Numbered from the stretch's first letter, positions 1 through 8,678 are shown. The stretch is 64,000 bases of DNA from Xanthomonas theicola (GCF_014236795.1 NZ_CP049017.1:1156001-1220000); one strand, 5' to 3'. Notes: generated by a model not told the origin, from the letters alone. Made by a program: numbers and translations.

Positions 1-1
1 G

Positions 2-250
2 CACCGCAGCGAACTCAAAAAGCGCATCAGCGAGAACACTCTCAATGCCGCCTTGAAGCGGATGGGCTACGAGGACCAACTGACCGGCCATGGCATCCGC
101 GGGACTATCTCGACAGCGCTCAACGAGATTGGCTATCCCAAGATTTGGGTGGATGCGCAGCTTTCGCACGCTGATCCAAACAGGGTGAGTTCGGCTTACA
201 ACCACGCCAAGTATGTGGAGCCGCGACGCCGGATGATGCAAGACTGCGAC
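2..250 (+). pseudogene. tyrosine integrase, C-terminal fragment
   Basis: The reading frame is open from the window edge and carries the C-terminal catalytic core of a P4-type phage/ICE integrase. It shows the box II H-x-x-R (TGHGIRG) followed by LNEIGYP, QLSHADPN and the tail SSAYNHAKY, whose last Tyr is the likely nucleophile, then PRRRMMQ. Such enzymes insert islands into tRNA genes. The frame is interrupted after MMQDCD by the IS3-family element that starts at 253. The frame on the far side (from 1451) does not resemble a normal integrase tail, so the end may also be altered. The N-terminal part lies outside the window. It differs from the integrase at 12582-13555 in orientation and sequence, so two elements met here. 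Confidence 0.8.
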
Positions 251-278
251 GTCCCCCCGCTTTCAGTAGCGGGGCTCT

Positions 279-1133
279 TTAGAGTCCGGGTTTCATCGTA
301 GCGGCTTTGGCCGCTAGCTGTTGGGCATAGGCGGCCGGGGTCAGGCCGCCCAAGATCTTCTTCGGTCGCTCCTCGTTATATTCCCGTCGCCAGGTCTCGA
401 TCTCGGTGCGGGCGTGCAGCAGCCTCGGGAACCAGTGCTCGTTGAGGCATTCGTCGCGCAGGCGGCCGTTGAAGCTCTCGATGTAGGCGTTCTGGTTCGG
501 CTTGCCTGGCTGGATCAAGCGCAGCTGCACACCGCGCTCGTGGGCCCACGTCACCATCGTCTTGCCGCAGAACTCCTTGCCGTTGTCGGTGCGGATCACC
601 TGCGGCAGACCCCGTGTCAGCGCCAGCCGATCCAGCACCCGGGCCACGCCGTGGCCGGAGATGGCCCGCTCCACCTCGATCGCCACCGCCTCGTGCGTGG
701 CATCGTCGACGATGGTCAGGGCCTTGAGCACCCGGCCCTCGGCGGTGCGGTCGAACACGAAGTCCATCGACCAGACCTGGTTGGCGGTTCCAGGCCGAAG
801 CAACGGTTGGCGCTCGCCCAGCAGCACCTTCTTCCGCTTGCGCCGGCGCACCTGCAACCTGGCCTCCTGATACAGCCGTTCCACCCGCTTGTAGTTCACC
901 GGCCACTGCTCCTGCCGCAGCTTCAGATAGATCATCCCGACGCCGTAGCGCTTGTGCCGCTGCGCTAGCGCCAGGATCCGCTCGCGCAGCTCGACGTTGC
1001 GATCCGGACGTGGGACGTAGCGCAGCGCGCTGGCGCTCATCCGCACCACGGCCAGCGCCCGCCGCTCAGGGAGCCCGCGCTCCATCAGGTGCCGCACCAG
1101 CATCCTGCGCGCCGGTGCGGTCACCACTTTTTT
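279..1133 (-). CDS. IS3-family transposase OrfB (DDE integrase domain)
   Basis: OrfB is the catalytic half of the IS3 transposase, translated by -1 slippage from orfA at the A6G site near 1133. The HTH_21 region is followed by the rve core with all three acidic residues visible: the D of VWSMDFVFD, the D of IRTDNGKEF and the E of [14 protein letters not shown]. The protein ends KAATMKPGL at the TAA at 279. The frame is open further upstream (to 1307), but that stretch overlaps orfA and is not coding. The gene looks functional. Confidence 0.85.
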   Translation of the reverse strand, partial: KKVVTAPARRMLVRHLMERGLPERRALAVVRMSASALRYVPRPDRNVELRERILALAQRHKRYGVGMIYLKLRQEQWPVNYKRVERLYQEARLQVRRRKRKKVLLGERQPLLRPGTANQVWSMDFVFDRTAEGRVLKALTIVDDATHEAVAIEVERAISGHGVARVLDRLALTRGLPQVIRTDNGKEFCGKTMVTWAHERGVQLRLIQPGKPNQNAYIESFNGRLRDECLNEHWFPRLLHARTEIETWRREYNEERPKKILGGLTPAAYAQQLAAKAATMKPGL

Positions 1134-1390
1134 CGCAGGGCGTCCTTGATGACGTCGTTCTCGAACAGCTGCTCGGCCAGCAGCTTCTTCAGCCGCGTGT
1201 TCTCCGCCTCCAGCTCCTTGAGCCGCTTGGCCTCCGGCACGCTCATGCCGCCGAACTTGCTGCGCCACAGGTAGTAGGAGGCCTCGCTGAACCCGTGCCG
1301 CCGGCACAGGTCCTTCACCGCCACGCCGGCTTCGGCCTCACGCAGGAAGCCGATGATCTGCTCTTCGGAAAAGCGCTTCTTCACGTCCAA
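1121..1390 (-). CDS. IS3-family transposase OrfA
   Basis: This 89-residue protein has the helix-turn-helix plus leucine-zipper layout of IS3-family OrfA. The N-terminal HTH includes [19 protein letters not shown], and a coiled coil follows ([19 protein letters not shown]). It binds the IS ends and multimerises. The gene ends in ALRKKW. Just before the stop is a run of six A followed by G (minus strand, about 1133-1127), the usual -1 frameshift signal that yields the OrfAB fusion transposase. It appears intact. Confidence 0.85.
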   Translation of the reverse strand: MDVKKRFSEEQIIGFLREAEAGVAVKDLCRRHGFSEASYYLWRSKFGGMSVPEAKRLKELEAENTRLKKLLAEQLFENDVIKDALRKKW

Positions 1391-1535
1391 TCTCCGTCTC
1401 GTTGGGGATTGGACTCCAAATCGCCGTGCTACTCAAAACCGGGGGGACGTCGGCTTCTATCCAGCAGCCTGGATATCGAGCGTAAGCTCTGACCACGTCG
1501 CGTTTCGATTTGGAGTACCGCGCGCTCTTCTGCGC

Positions 1536-1694
1536 TCAGGTGGAGATAGCTTCTTGACATGCATACACCCTACTGGCTGAGAGGGTGTTGCGCTTGGAAG
1601 TTGAGTCTAAGTACTGCCCCGGAGGGCACCCCTGCTCTGCAAAAGCAGGGCACCAAAAGACGAGCACAAGAGAAAACACTATCACTCTCAGCAT
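1536..1694 (-). pseudogene. truncated secreted protein, DUF4189-like N-terminus
   Basis: A 52-codon frame starts with a good signal peptide (hydrophobic VIVFSLVLVFW, then AFAEQG) and runs into GCPPGQY, the motif that also opens the mature DUF4189 protein encoded just upstream (1793-2338). After that motif the sequence diverges and stops next to the integrase/IS junction. I infer a second, paralogous DUF4189 gene that lost its body in a rearrangement. The ATG at 1694 was chosen because AAGGGA lies ahead of it. It could also be a genuine small secreted protein. Confidence 0.45.
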
Positions 1695-1792
1695 TAGACA
1701 TCCCTTCTTGTAAATCACCTTGCAAGAATTTTGTGGGATTAGAACCCGGCTTTCTTCTCATTCGCCGAGCTGTTCCTTTTCCTTGATCGCAA

Positions 1793-2338
1793 TCAATATC
1801 TTTCAAAGATCTGTTCTGTACATGCGGTATAGATAATCTTGCAAGCTGCCACGGAAAAATTTGCATTGGCTTTTTTGCATCTCTCCAATGCGACTTCACT
1901 TGCCTTTGGAATGCTCACTTCCCCTGCGAACGTCGAGCCCCCTCCATCAAATGTTTTCCCCTGCATTTGTGGCTCTGCAATGGCTGCGCACTGGTTTTTG
2001 TAGGCGACCCCGATTTGGCAATTCGTTTCACCGTGCGACGCACAACGTCGCAGAGCATCGCTTTCTGCCTCCGATTTCGACAGCTTCCCCGTAGTAACTC
2101 CATAGCTGTTGATTGAATCAATTGAGCCCATGGCGATCGCCCCCCATGTTTCGATCCATCTGCCTGTCGGGCGAGGTGCTTGCTGGATCGATTGATTTTG
2201 CGGGATTGGAGCGCAACCAACAGCACCTTGTCCACCGATCGGATATTGACCCGGTGGGCACGCACCTTCCGCGCAGGCGTTACCTGCAAGTAAAAAAGAG
2301 CCAACACAACAAAGGAGTTTTCTGTACGTCATATGCAT
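1793..2338 (-). CDS. DUF4189 domain secreted protein, T4SS-associated
   Basis: This 181-residue protein has a signal peptide ending near NACAEGA, a CPPGQY motif, a short Gln/Pro spacer, and a DUF4189 domain over about residues 65-175 (GAIAMGS, SKSEAESDALRRCASHG, CKIIYTACTE). Its several Cys residues suggest disulfides in the periplasm. DUF4189 proteins are often found beside T4SS genes in Xanthomonadaceae; their biochemical role is not established to my knowledge. It lies 10 bp after virB6 in the same direction, so it is probably cotranscribed. An alternative start is the ATG at 2332. Confidence 0.75.
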   Translation of the reverse strand: MHMTYRKLLCCVGSFLLAGNACAEGACPPGQYPIGGQGAVGCAPIPQNQSIQQAPRPTGRWIETWGAIAMGSIDSINSYGVTTGKLSKSEAESDALRRCASHGETNCQIGVAYKNQCAAIAEPQMQGKTFDGGGSTFAGEVSIPKASEVALERCKKANANFSVAACKIIYTACTEQIFERY

Positions 2339-2348
2339 ATTTCATTAA

Positions 2349-3470
2349 TTAAGTGATTCGGCTACCCGGATTTGCATTGCCTCTAGAACCGCTAGCGGCG
2401 GTTGATTGCGTTTCCTGTGATGACCCATATACTCCTTGACCCGTCGTGCGGACAACTGAGGCCGACGCTGAGGAGTCATTTTTATCAGATTGGGCTGGTG
2501 TATAAGAAGACCCTGGCGGTTGCCCCTGCGGCCCAGGCGAGGCATTGAATGCGGAGTACGTCATAAACGTTCCCATGTTGCCTTGCCAGACAGCGGCCGC
2601 CAGCGTTGGCACGGTGACGATGACAGCAGTCATAATCAGTCCAATCCAACCTTGCTGCAATGCCTGCGATCCCAAGCCTTCCATATTGCCCAAGGAGAAC
2701 AATTTTACCATCCAAAAGGCAACCGCCACCTTGGCCGTGAACTTCAAGACCATGGCGGTCACGACCGACAGCATCGACATTGAGAACAACGTGCCGAGCA
2801 CATAGAACAGCCATTTCTTGAACAGGTCTTTGGTCTGATCGAACATCAGGAACAGGATGAAAATCGGCCCGATCCCAATCAAGAATGCCATTGTGAACTT
2901 GAATAGCAGGAGCATCGATCCGGCCATGATAGGCGGGCCAGCCGTCCCCAATCCTGCCAACATTAGGGCGCGAGCCTTCTTCTCTGTCACTTCCGGATCG
3001 ATCGACACTACGCGCACTGCATCCAGTGAGCTGAGCGCGATCTGTGTATAGGCCAAGTTCTGGTCAATGGCGTCCGAGGAGCTCGTGTTTTCTTCACCGG
3101 TAAATAGTTGGTGGATCTCCTTATCCAGATTGTCGGTCGCCGTTTTGTGTAGCATCGCACCGTTGGCTCCGACGGTCGATGCAATCGAGACAATCACTGC
3201 CACCTTGGCGGCCTTCACCATGGTGACCATCGCCGACTCGCGCGATTACCCGGTCGCGATGCGATACCCTAGCACCAAGATCCAGAGCGTGGTTACCGTC
3301 AGCGCGATGACGCTGACCCAGCGCATGGCATTGGACATTAACGACAAGCCGAACTTGTCGATCTCATTGTTAAAATAATCATTAACCAACTTGAAGAAAA
3401 CGAAGTCGCCCACGCCCGTATCCGCGAGGGCATGCAACCAGTTCATCGTGCCTTGGAAGATTCCGTCCAT
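2349..3470 (-). pseudogene. virB6: T4SS inner-membrane protein VirB6, interrupted by a stop codon
   Basis: Two frame-matched pieces (3470-3246, 74 aa; 3230-2349, 293 aa) together make one VirB6/TrbL-like polytopic protein of about 373 codons. The joint reads GYRIATG-stop-SRES; homologues, as far as I recall, carry Gln there, so a single CAA-to-TAA change (3248-3246) explains the break. VirB6 is the multi-spanning channel component of P-type secretion systems. Hydrophobic segments include LLLFKFTMAFLIGIGPIFIL and GWIGLIMTAVIVTVPTLAAA, and the C-terminal tail is Ser/Gly/Gln-rich. The second piece could restart internally (MVTMVK at 3230), but it would lack the first membrane segment. Suppression is possible but nothing in the sequence indicates it. 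Confidence 0.85.
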
Positions 3471-3482
3471 TTGAAGACGCCA

Positions 3483-4250
3483 TTAATTGATGGAGAGCGC
3501 GGCTTTCAACGCCGCGGCCTGGACGACCTGCCCGAGAAGATCGTCCTTGTTGCCGTCGAGCGCACGGCGAGCCAGGCGCGACTGATCGTCTTTCAATGCG
3601 AGGATGTAGCTGTCATACGCCTTCATCTGCGCCTGCCAGTAGTCCAGGTCCATGGCGTTTTTCGTCGCAAAGCGCCGGACTTCGTTGTCGTTGGCTGCCA
3701 ACCCACCCTGACTGGTGCCGACGCTATCGCGCTGAGCCTCAATCTGTTTCTTGAACTGCTGGTTGCGCTCGATCAATCGCTTGAGCATTCGCACGGTTTC
3801 GTTGTACTGGGCGTTCTGCGCCATGCCGATGCGTGCGCAAACTTTCAACTGCTCTTCGACCATTCCCCCATTCTTGTTGGGCAGTATGGCCTTGAACTGC
3901 TGCATCAAGCCCGCCAAGCCGCTTTGGCCGGCTCCAGGGCAACGATCCTCCAGGCCGTAGTCCTGCGGGCGCTCGGCGAAGTTGTCTGCCATGTTGGAGT
4001 CACCCAACTGGAGGCGCTGAAGTTTGATGAGTTGTTGCTGGTAGTGCTGAAGCTGCTGCTGGTACTGATCGATTGTTCTCTTCCAGCGCTCTGCCTGCTC
4101 GGCATATTCCTTGACCGCCTTGGCCATGGACTGGGGATCATTGACGATCCACTGCGCATGCGCCTGACTGGCGAACAGTCCACAGGCGAGCAGCAGGCCG
4201 GCGGTAAGGCGTTTGAGTACAAACTGGGGGTAGAGGGAGGAAGCGTTCAT
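3483..4250 (-). CDS. virB5: T4SS pilus-tip protein VirB5
   Basis: The protein has 255 residues, with a signal peptide ending SQAHAQW and then a long alpha-helical, Gln-rich region (EQAERWKRTIDQYQQQL) typical of VirB5/TraC minor pilins. Two Cys (RCPGAG and KVCARIG) could form a disulfide. VirB5 sits at the T-pilus tip in the periplasm or outside the cell. The start at 4250 gives a clean signal peptide and has GAGAG upstream. virB6 follows 12 bp downstream. The IS5-family element beginning at 4304 separates the gene from whatever promoter or operon once lay upstream. Confidence 0.85.
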   Translation of the reverse strand: MNASSLYPQFVLKRLTAGLLLACGLFASQAHAQWIVNDPQSMAKAVKEYAEQAERWKRTIDQYQQQLQHYQQQLIKLQRLQLGDSNMADNFAERPQDYGLEDRCPGAGQSGLAGLMQQFKAILPNKNGGMVEEQLKVCARIGMAQNAQYNETVRMLKRLIERNQQFKKQIEAQRDSVGTSQGGLAANDNEVRRFATKNAMDLDYWQAQMKAYDSYILALKDDQSRLARRALDGNKDDLLGQVVQAAALKAALSIN

Positions 4251-4303
4251 GGAGGCTCTCGTCAGTCCTGTTCCGTGCAGAGGGACGGGCATAGCAGGTT
4301 TAG

Positions 4304-5465
4304 GGATGGTCTGAACAACTCCCTCTGATCCTGCGACAATCGTACAAAGCCCAACAGGACAACGACGATGCAATTGTCTTTCGGCGACGCGGAGTACAAC
4401 GGCAAGCGCAAGCAGACGCGGCGCGAAAGGTTGCTGGCCGAGATGGATCAGGTGGTGCCGTGGAAAGACCTGCTGGCGCTGATCGCGCCGCACTATCCGA
4501 AGTCGGGCCATCCGGGCCGTCAGCCGTACCCGCTGGAGACAATGCTGCGCATCCACTTTCTGCAGCAGTGGTACGCACTGAGCGACCCGGGCGCGGAAGA
4601 AGCCTTGTACGACACGGCGTCGATGCGCCGTTTCGCCAGGATCGGCGGGTTGGATGAGGTGCCGGACGAGACCACGATCCTCAACTTCCGCCGGTTGCTG
4701 GAGACGCACGATCTGGCGCGCACGCTGTTCAACCGGGTCAACGCGCACCTATCGCGCAAGGGCCAGAGCCTGCGCGGCGGCACCATCGTGGACGCCACGA
4801 TCATTGCCGCGCCCAGCTCGACCAAGAACAAGAACGGCGAGCGCGACCCGGAAATGCACCAGACCAAGAAGGGCAATCAGTACTACTTCGGGATGAAAGC
4901 GCACATCGGCGTGGACGATGAGTCCGGGCTGGTGCACCACTTGGAATGCACGGCGGCCAACGCCGCAGATATCACCCAGGCGCACAAGCTGCTGCACGGC
5001 AAGGAAGACACGGTATGCGGCGACAGCGGCTACACCGGGCTGGCCAAGCGCGAGGAGATGGCGAGCAAGCGCAAGCTGCGCTATCTGATCGCGGAGAAGC
5101 CCTCGAAGCTGAAGCAGATCAAGAGCAAGCGCGAATTGAAGTGGGCACAGCGCTGGGAGCACGCCAAGGCCAGCCTGAGGGCGAAGGTGGAGCATCCGTT
5201 CCGGGTGATCAAGCGCCAGTTTGGCTACGTCAAGGTGCGCTATCGCGGCCTGGCGAAGAACACGGCGCAAGTGCTGACGCTGTTTGCGCTGTCGAACCTG
5301 TGGCTGAAGCGAAAGCAGTTGCTGCCTGTCGTGGGGAGGGTGTGCCTGTAATCCGGGAAATACCCCGGAAATGCGCCGGAAACGGCGAAAAACCGAGGGT
5401 CTGAGCGCCGTGGGCGTGGTCGATATGGCTTGCCTCATCCTCCGACCGCGTTGATCAGACTATCC
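4304..5465 (+). mobile_element. IS5-family insertion sequence, complete
   Basis: The 1162-bp element has imperfect 16-bp terminal inverted repeats (GGATGGTCTGAACAAC at the left, two mismatches at the right) and a 4-bp TTAG target duplication (4300-4303 and 5466-5469), which fits the YTAR preference of the IS5 group. It contains one intact transposase gene. It lies 53 bp upstream of virB5 and splits the T4SS operon from its upstream neighbour. Confidence 0.88.
4368..5351 (+). CDS. IS5-family transposase, intact
   Basis: This 327-residue DDE transposase has an N-terminal DUF772 domain (MLRIHFLQQWYALSDPG) and a DDE_Tnp_1 core. The first Asp lies in GGTIVDATIIAAP, the second in CGDSGYTG, and the Glu in RAKVEHPFRVIKRQFG, which is the Y-(2)-R-(3)-E(6)-K-like C-terminal signature region. 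Length and motifs are those of full-length IS5-group enzymes. No frameshift or stop is visible, so the element may still move and could mobilise relatives in trans. Confidence 0.9.
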   Translation: MQLSFGDAEYNGKRKQTRRERLLAEMDQVVPWKDLLALIAPHYPKSGHPGRQPYPLETMLRIHFLQQWYALSDPGAEEALYDTASMRRFARIGGLDEVPDETTILNFRRLLETHDLARTLFNRVNAHLSRKGQSLRGGTIVDATIIAAPSSTKNKNGERDPEMHQTKKGNQYYFGMKAHIGVDDESGLVHHLECTAANAADITQAHKLLHGKEDTVCGDSGYTGLAKREEMASKRKLRYLIAEKPSKLKQIKSKRELKWAQRWEHAKASLRAKVEHPFRVIKRQFGYVKVRYRGLAKNTAQVLTLFALSNLWLKRKQLLPVVGRVCL

Positions 5466-5469
5466 TTAG

Positions 5470-5920
5470 CGGGCACAGGGGCGGCTTGCCGGACGGGGAA
5501 CGTGAACAGATGAAGCGGGGCAATGCGGAAACGAAGAGAAGCGAAATCCTTTGGAGTGTCTTCGTTGGAGCATGAACAGGCCAGCCCTCCATGGAGGGAG
5601 CCAACGTCTCGGGCTTGATGCCTGCTGCGGCCATGGTCCTTATGTGCAGTTGAGCCAAGTAAAGCCAACTCTGGCATAGACAAGATCAGATTTCCACTGC
5701 CGGCCACCATCGGCCAGTACGGTCATCGCCCGTCGTTTGCCAGTTCAAGGGTATGGCGGGCCGGGTAGGAAAAATCTGACACCCAGCCACGGCAATTCCC
5801 GGCCCGCCGCAAGGCGTTCGCTGCGCGATCCCGCCCACTCGACGATCAGGCTGAACGGTAAATCGTAAAAAAGCGCAGCATGTAGGCCAGGATCCAGGAT
5901 CCAGGATCCGGCCAAAGGCA
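5470..5920. other. gene-poor tract between IS5 copy and relaxase gene
   Basis: About 450 bp without a gene I can name. A short minus-strand frame (5658 to the IS) would continue, if the IS and one TTAG copy were removed, to a stop 11 bases before the virB5 ATG. It may therefore be the end of a displaced T4SS-operon gene, but its translation matches nothing I recognise. The tract ends with the 7-bp tandem repeat at 5889-5909. Confidence 0.4.
5889..5909. repeat. three perfect tandem copies of AGGATCC
   Basis: Three 7-bp units sit directly after one another, 12 bp beyond the relaxase stop codon. Each unit contains a GGATCC palindrome. The role is unknown; it may be a slippage product. Confidence 0.8.
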
Positions 5921-7723
5921 TTAGGGCACGCGCAGATAGGGGTTGTTCGGCGGGACCTCATCAAACAGGTGTCTGGGATCTTGCAACAGATAGCCATGTA
6001 GCCGCCTTGATTTGCGTGGCCCGATGACGTCGCAGGTCCAGATGTTCAATCCATTGTCTTGTTTACGGTGTAGCAGCAGCTTCTCGAAGTGCTTCTGTAC
6101 CCATTGCCATTCTTGCACTTTCTCCTGCTTAGCCAGCGCCGTGATCTGCGGATGCTCCTGGGCGTAGCGCTGGAAGACGCCGGGACTGACCAGGTAAACG
6201 GTATCGGCAACCGTATGCACCAGCGCCTTGGCGTCGTTGATGATCAGCTTGCGTGATTCGATGCCCTGCTTCAGCCAGGCGATGAAGTGTTTGGCAGAGG
6301 GCAATGTCTGCGACGGCTGGCCTTTCGCTGGATCGGGTGTTTGCCCCGGCATGGTGGTGTGTTCCGTCTCGCCTGGCGGCAGGCTGGCGGATGTATCTTC
6401 GACAGGAGGCGTTGCCGGAGGAGACGGATCGCTGATCAACGACAGCAAGTCTTCCACCACATCGACTTGGCCCGGCGCGGGGGCGGCAACGGCGTCCACA
6501 AACGAAGGAAGGGTGACAGCATCGGGCGACGCGACGGGGGAACTGCCGTTGTCCTCGACTAGCTCGCCGCCCGATGCTTCTTCGACCACGGTGCCGCTGA
6601 AGGGCTGTGGGCGCTCTGCGGCTTCCCAGATGAGTGCTGGGGCCAAGCGCAGCAGCGTGAAGCTGTGCGACCAGCCGGTCTTGCTAGTGACCGTGGCTTT
6701 CCAGATGGCTTTGCCTCCCGGCGTTGCCTGGAGGATGCCGTGATCTTGCAGCACATTGAATACGGCGGTGTTGTTTGAAGGAATGCCATCGATGCCCTGT
6801 GTCAGCAAGTGTGCGCGCAGCTTGTCGGAGACAGTCTTGCTGACGAGCCACAGCGCATCGTGCGTCACCCAGCCATCCGACGCCTGGGGCTGATTGAGCT
6901 TCAACTCTTCCTTGAGCAGATAGCGCAGGCCGTCCAGCAGCTTGCGCTGCAACGCGTGTTTCGGTGCGACCATCGCCTTTGCCGGATCACTTCCCAATTC
7001 CTGGGCCACGGAGGCGCGGTCGGCCTGCACGACGAGTTCGCCCAGCACCCCGGCGTGCTCATACTGGCCGGCCAGGACGTAGAGCAGCGGTCCCCATAGG
7101 GCCGGGTAGCCACTGAGCCAGTCCAGGAGTTGGGCGTCCAGCAGCTGGCGGTAGAGCAACCCTGTCGCTGCGCTGTGCAGACGGTATTCGCGGTCCTCGT
7201 GGTAGCGGAAGCGGTATGGCTGGTGCAGCGGGCCGTGCCAGGGGTGCCAAGTGCTGCCGTCGGCCAGCTCCACGTGCAGATCGACGGCGAGCTTGCCGAT
7301 GTCGTGCAGCAGCGCCGCGTAGGCGACGGCAGTGGTCCAGGCTTCGGATTGCGCGGCTTGGTCCTCGGGGGGGCTGGCGGCTGGCAGCAGATGCGATTGC
7401 CGCAGTTTGAGAGCGTAGGCAACGATTTCTAGGCCGTGGTCCAGCATGCCGCCGGGGTAGGAATGGTGATGGGCCTCCGATGCAGGGAACTGCTGGACAA
7501 GCTCGGCGTAGCGCTCCAGCGGTGCGCGGTACAGGGTGGCGAACTGTTTGCGCGAAAGCGACGTGCGCTGCCAGATGTGTTCCAGTAGCTTCTGCCGGCG
7601 CGGTGTCGCCAGCAGCGATGCGGCCAACTCAGGCCGCAGCATCCCTTTCGGGAGATCGATGACGGATGGTGACGCTGGCGCGGTAGCGACCGATGGCCGT
7701 TTTCGCTGGAACAGAGAAAGCAT
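5921..7723 (-). CDS. MobH-family relaxase (TraI_2 / HD-type) of an ICE
   Basis: This 600-residue protein belongs to the MobH relaxases, which nick oriT and pilot single-stranded DNA during conjugation of ICEclc/PFGI/SXT-like elements. Residues about 80-130 carry the histidine-rich motif SEAHHHSYPGGMLDHG, and the HD pair LLHDIGKLAVDLHVEL follows near residue 148; these make up the metal-binding active site. A Pro/Glu-rich linker (about 385-470) leads to the C-terminal TraI_2_C/DUF1528 domain (HFIAWLKQGIESRKL onward). The length is normal for the family and no break is visible, unlike most of its neighbours. The antitoxin/RES operon is divergent from it. It could still act in trans on related elements. 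Confidence 0.88.
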   Translation of the reverse strand: MLSLFQRKRPSVATAPASPSVIDLPKGMLRPELAASLLATPRRQKLLEHIWQRTSLSRKQFATLYRAPLERYAELVQQFPASEAHHHSYPGGMLDHGLEIVAYALKLRQSHLLPAASPPEDQAAQSEAWTTAVAYAALLHDIGKLAVDLHVELADGSTWHPWHGPLHQPYRFRYHEDREYRLHSAATGLLYRQLLDAQLLDWLSGYPALWGPLLYVLAGQYEHAGVLGELVVQADRASVAQELGSDPAKAMVAPKHALQRKLLDGLRYLLKEELKLNQPQASDGWVTHDALWLVSKTVSDKLRAHLLTQGIDGIPSNNTAVFNVLQDHGILQATPGGKAIWKATVTSKTGWSHSFTLLRLAPALIWEAAERPQPFSGTVVEEASGGELVEDNGSSPVASPDAVTLPSFVDAVAAPAPGQVDVVEDLLSLISDPSPPATPPVEDTSASLPPGETEHTTMPGQTPDPAKGQPSQTLPSAKHFIAWLKQGIESRKLIINDAKALVHTVADTVYLVSPGVFQRYAQEHPQITALAKQEKVQEWQWVQKHFEKLLLHRKQDNGLNIWTCDVIGPRKSRRLHGYLLQDPRHLFDEVPPNNPYLRVP

Positions 7724-7734
7724 GTGGGTGTCCT

Positions 7735-7865
7735 GGTGGTGGGCCGGCCGGGCGGCCTTTTTGCCTTTTCGAGGTAGGGCCTTTCCCCTTGCACCCCATT
7801 CCCTTGCCGTTTCGGCCCTTTGGCCTTTAACCGTTTCGGTATAGCGGGGCCAGGGTTACCGCTAC
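7735..7865. other. candidate transfer origin region upstream of relaxase
   Basis: The spacer beside the relaxase start contains repeated blocks built on GGCCTTT/GCCTTTT (7752-7768, 7778-7786, 7818-7831), with short C-rich runs. MobH elements commonly keep oriT next to the relaxase gene. The repeats are visible; the oriT role is inference from position only. Confidence 0.3.
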
Positions 7866-7977
7866 AGCCCCAATGGGGAACCCGCACGAATGGATTGGAC
7901 GGAGACCCGGCGCTGGCCTCTGCCTATGCTGCGGGAGACGCTACCCCGGCAGGTAGGCTCTCGTTCAGGCGACCAAG

Positions 7978-8006
7978 TTGACAAAAGCGACAAAGGAGAC
8001 TATAGT
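7978..8006 (+). promoter_or_regulatory. near-consensus sigma-70 promoter of the antitoxin-RES operon
   Basis: A perfect -35 TTGACA (7978-7983), a 17-bp spacer and the -10 TATAGT (8001-8006) precede the antitoxin start by about 35 bases. This is unusually strong for a GC-rich genome, as expected for a toxin-antitoxin operon held down by autoregulation. Confidence 0.75.
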
Positions 8007-8039
8007 GAATCCTATCTCAAACCTGCTTGGGAGATGACC

Positions 8040-8666
8040 ATGCCCACCGCCATTGAATTCATTGCCGATCGTCTGCCGCGCGTCACCGTGGAGGATGTGC
8101 GCCGCTTCGCGGATACCGTCGAAATCCGGGATGCACCGGCTTTCGCGGCCGAGTTGCAGGCGTTCATTCACGAGCGCGTAGAGGCGGTGAAACTGCCCGC
8201 CAGCCTCGAAGGCGAAACGGTGGAGCAGGCCTTGAAGCGTAAGACGGCTGCGCTGCGCGCCGAGACGCGCTGGGCGCCGAGTGAAACCGACGTCCAGCGA
8301 GGCCGCGCCGTGTTGCTGGAAACCTTCAACCAGCCGCACAACCTGCCGCCCGCGAAGTTCGCCAAGCTGGCGGACAAGTCGCGCCAGCAGATCTACAAGG
8401 ACATCCTCGCCCGTCGGCTGCTGGCGCTGAACGTGGGGCCGCGAGGCCAGAAGCTGCCCGACTGGCAGCTCGACCCGGTGAAGCAGCAGTTGACCCAAAC
8501 CGTGCTTCAGGAGGTCGAGGGCATCGATCCTTGGACGATCTACCGTGCATTGTCCGAACCGCTCGAAGGCCTGGGCGGTCGCTCGCCGGTGGATGCGGTG
8601 ACGCATGGCACGATCGACGACGTGGCCGAGGCCGTGTTCAACGTGCTGGGCGTTCAGGTGCATTGA
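8040..8666 (+). CDS. antitoxin of RES toxin, DUF2384-type (MbcA/ParS/Xre)
   Basis: This protein of about 208 residues precedes a RES-domain toxin gene by 12 bp. The C-terminal part (GLGGRSPVDAVTHGTIDDV onward) resembles the MbcA/ParS toxin-binding domain, and the middle (FAKLADKSRQQIYKDILARR) looks like a DNA-binding helical segment. Such antitoxins cap the RES active site and repress their own promoter. GGGAG six bases upstream favours the ATG at 8040 over 8034; a longer frame reaching to 7890 runs through the promoter and is not coding. Similar genes sit beside MobH relaxases on ICEs and are sometimes annotated as integrases. Confidence 0.75.
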   Translation: MPTAIEFIADRLPRVTVEDVRRFADTVEIRDAPAFAAELQAFIHERVEAVKLPASLEGETVEQALKRKTAALRAETRWAPSETDVQRGRAVLLETFNQPHNLPPAKFAKLADKSRQQIYKDILARRLLALNVGPRGQKLPDWQLDPVKQQLTQTVLQEVEGIDPWTIYRALSEPLEGLGGRSPVDAVTHGTIDDVAEAVFNVLGVQVH

Positions 8667-8678
8667 AGCGAGACCGCC

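Larger units (their letters stand above)
253..1446 (-). mobile_element. IS3-family insertion sequence (IS407-like), complete
   Basis: The 1194-bp element begins CCCCCCG and ends CGGGGGG and is flanked by the 4-bp direct repeat ACGT (249-252 and 1447-1450). A 4-bp duplication is usual for the IS407 group. It carries orfA and orfB on the minus strand, with an A6G slippery stretch at the orfA end. The ends, duplication and open frames suggest a fairly recent insertion into the integrase remnant. Confidence 0.85.

Noticed and set aside
321..968. 215-codon plus-strand frame opposite the IS3 orfB
   Set aside because: It is the antisense of a clear DDE transposase gene, has no ribosome site, and its His/Leu/Val-rich composition is typical of GC-rich shadow frames.
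5686..5997. 103-codon minus-strand frame at the end of the relaxase gene
   Set aside because: It overlaps the relaxase C-terminus in another frame and has no motif; kept only as part of the unexplained tract.
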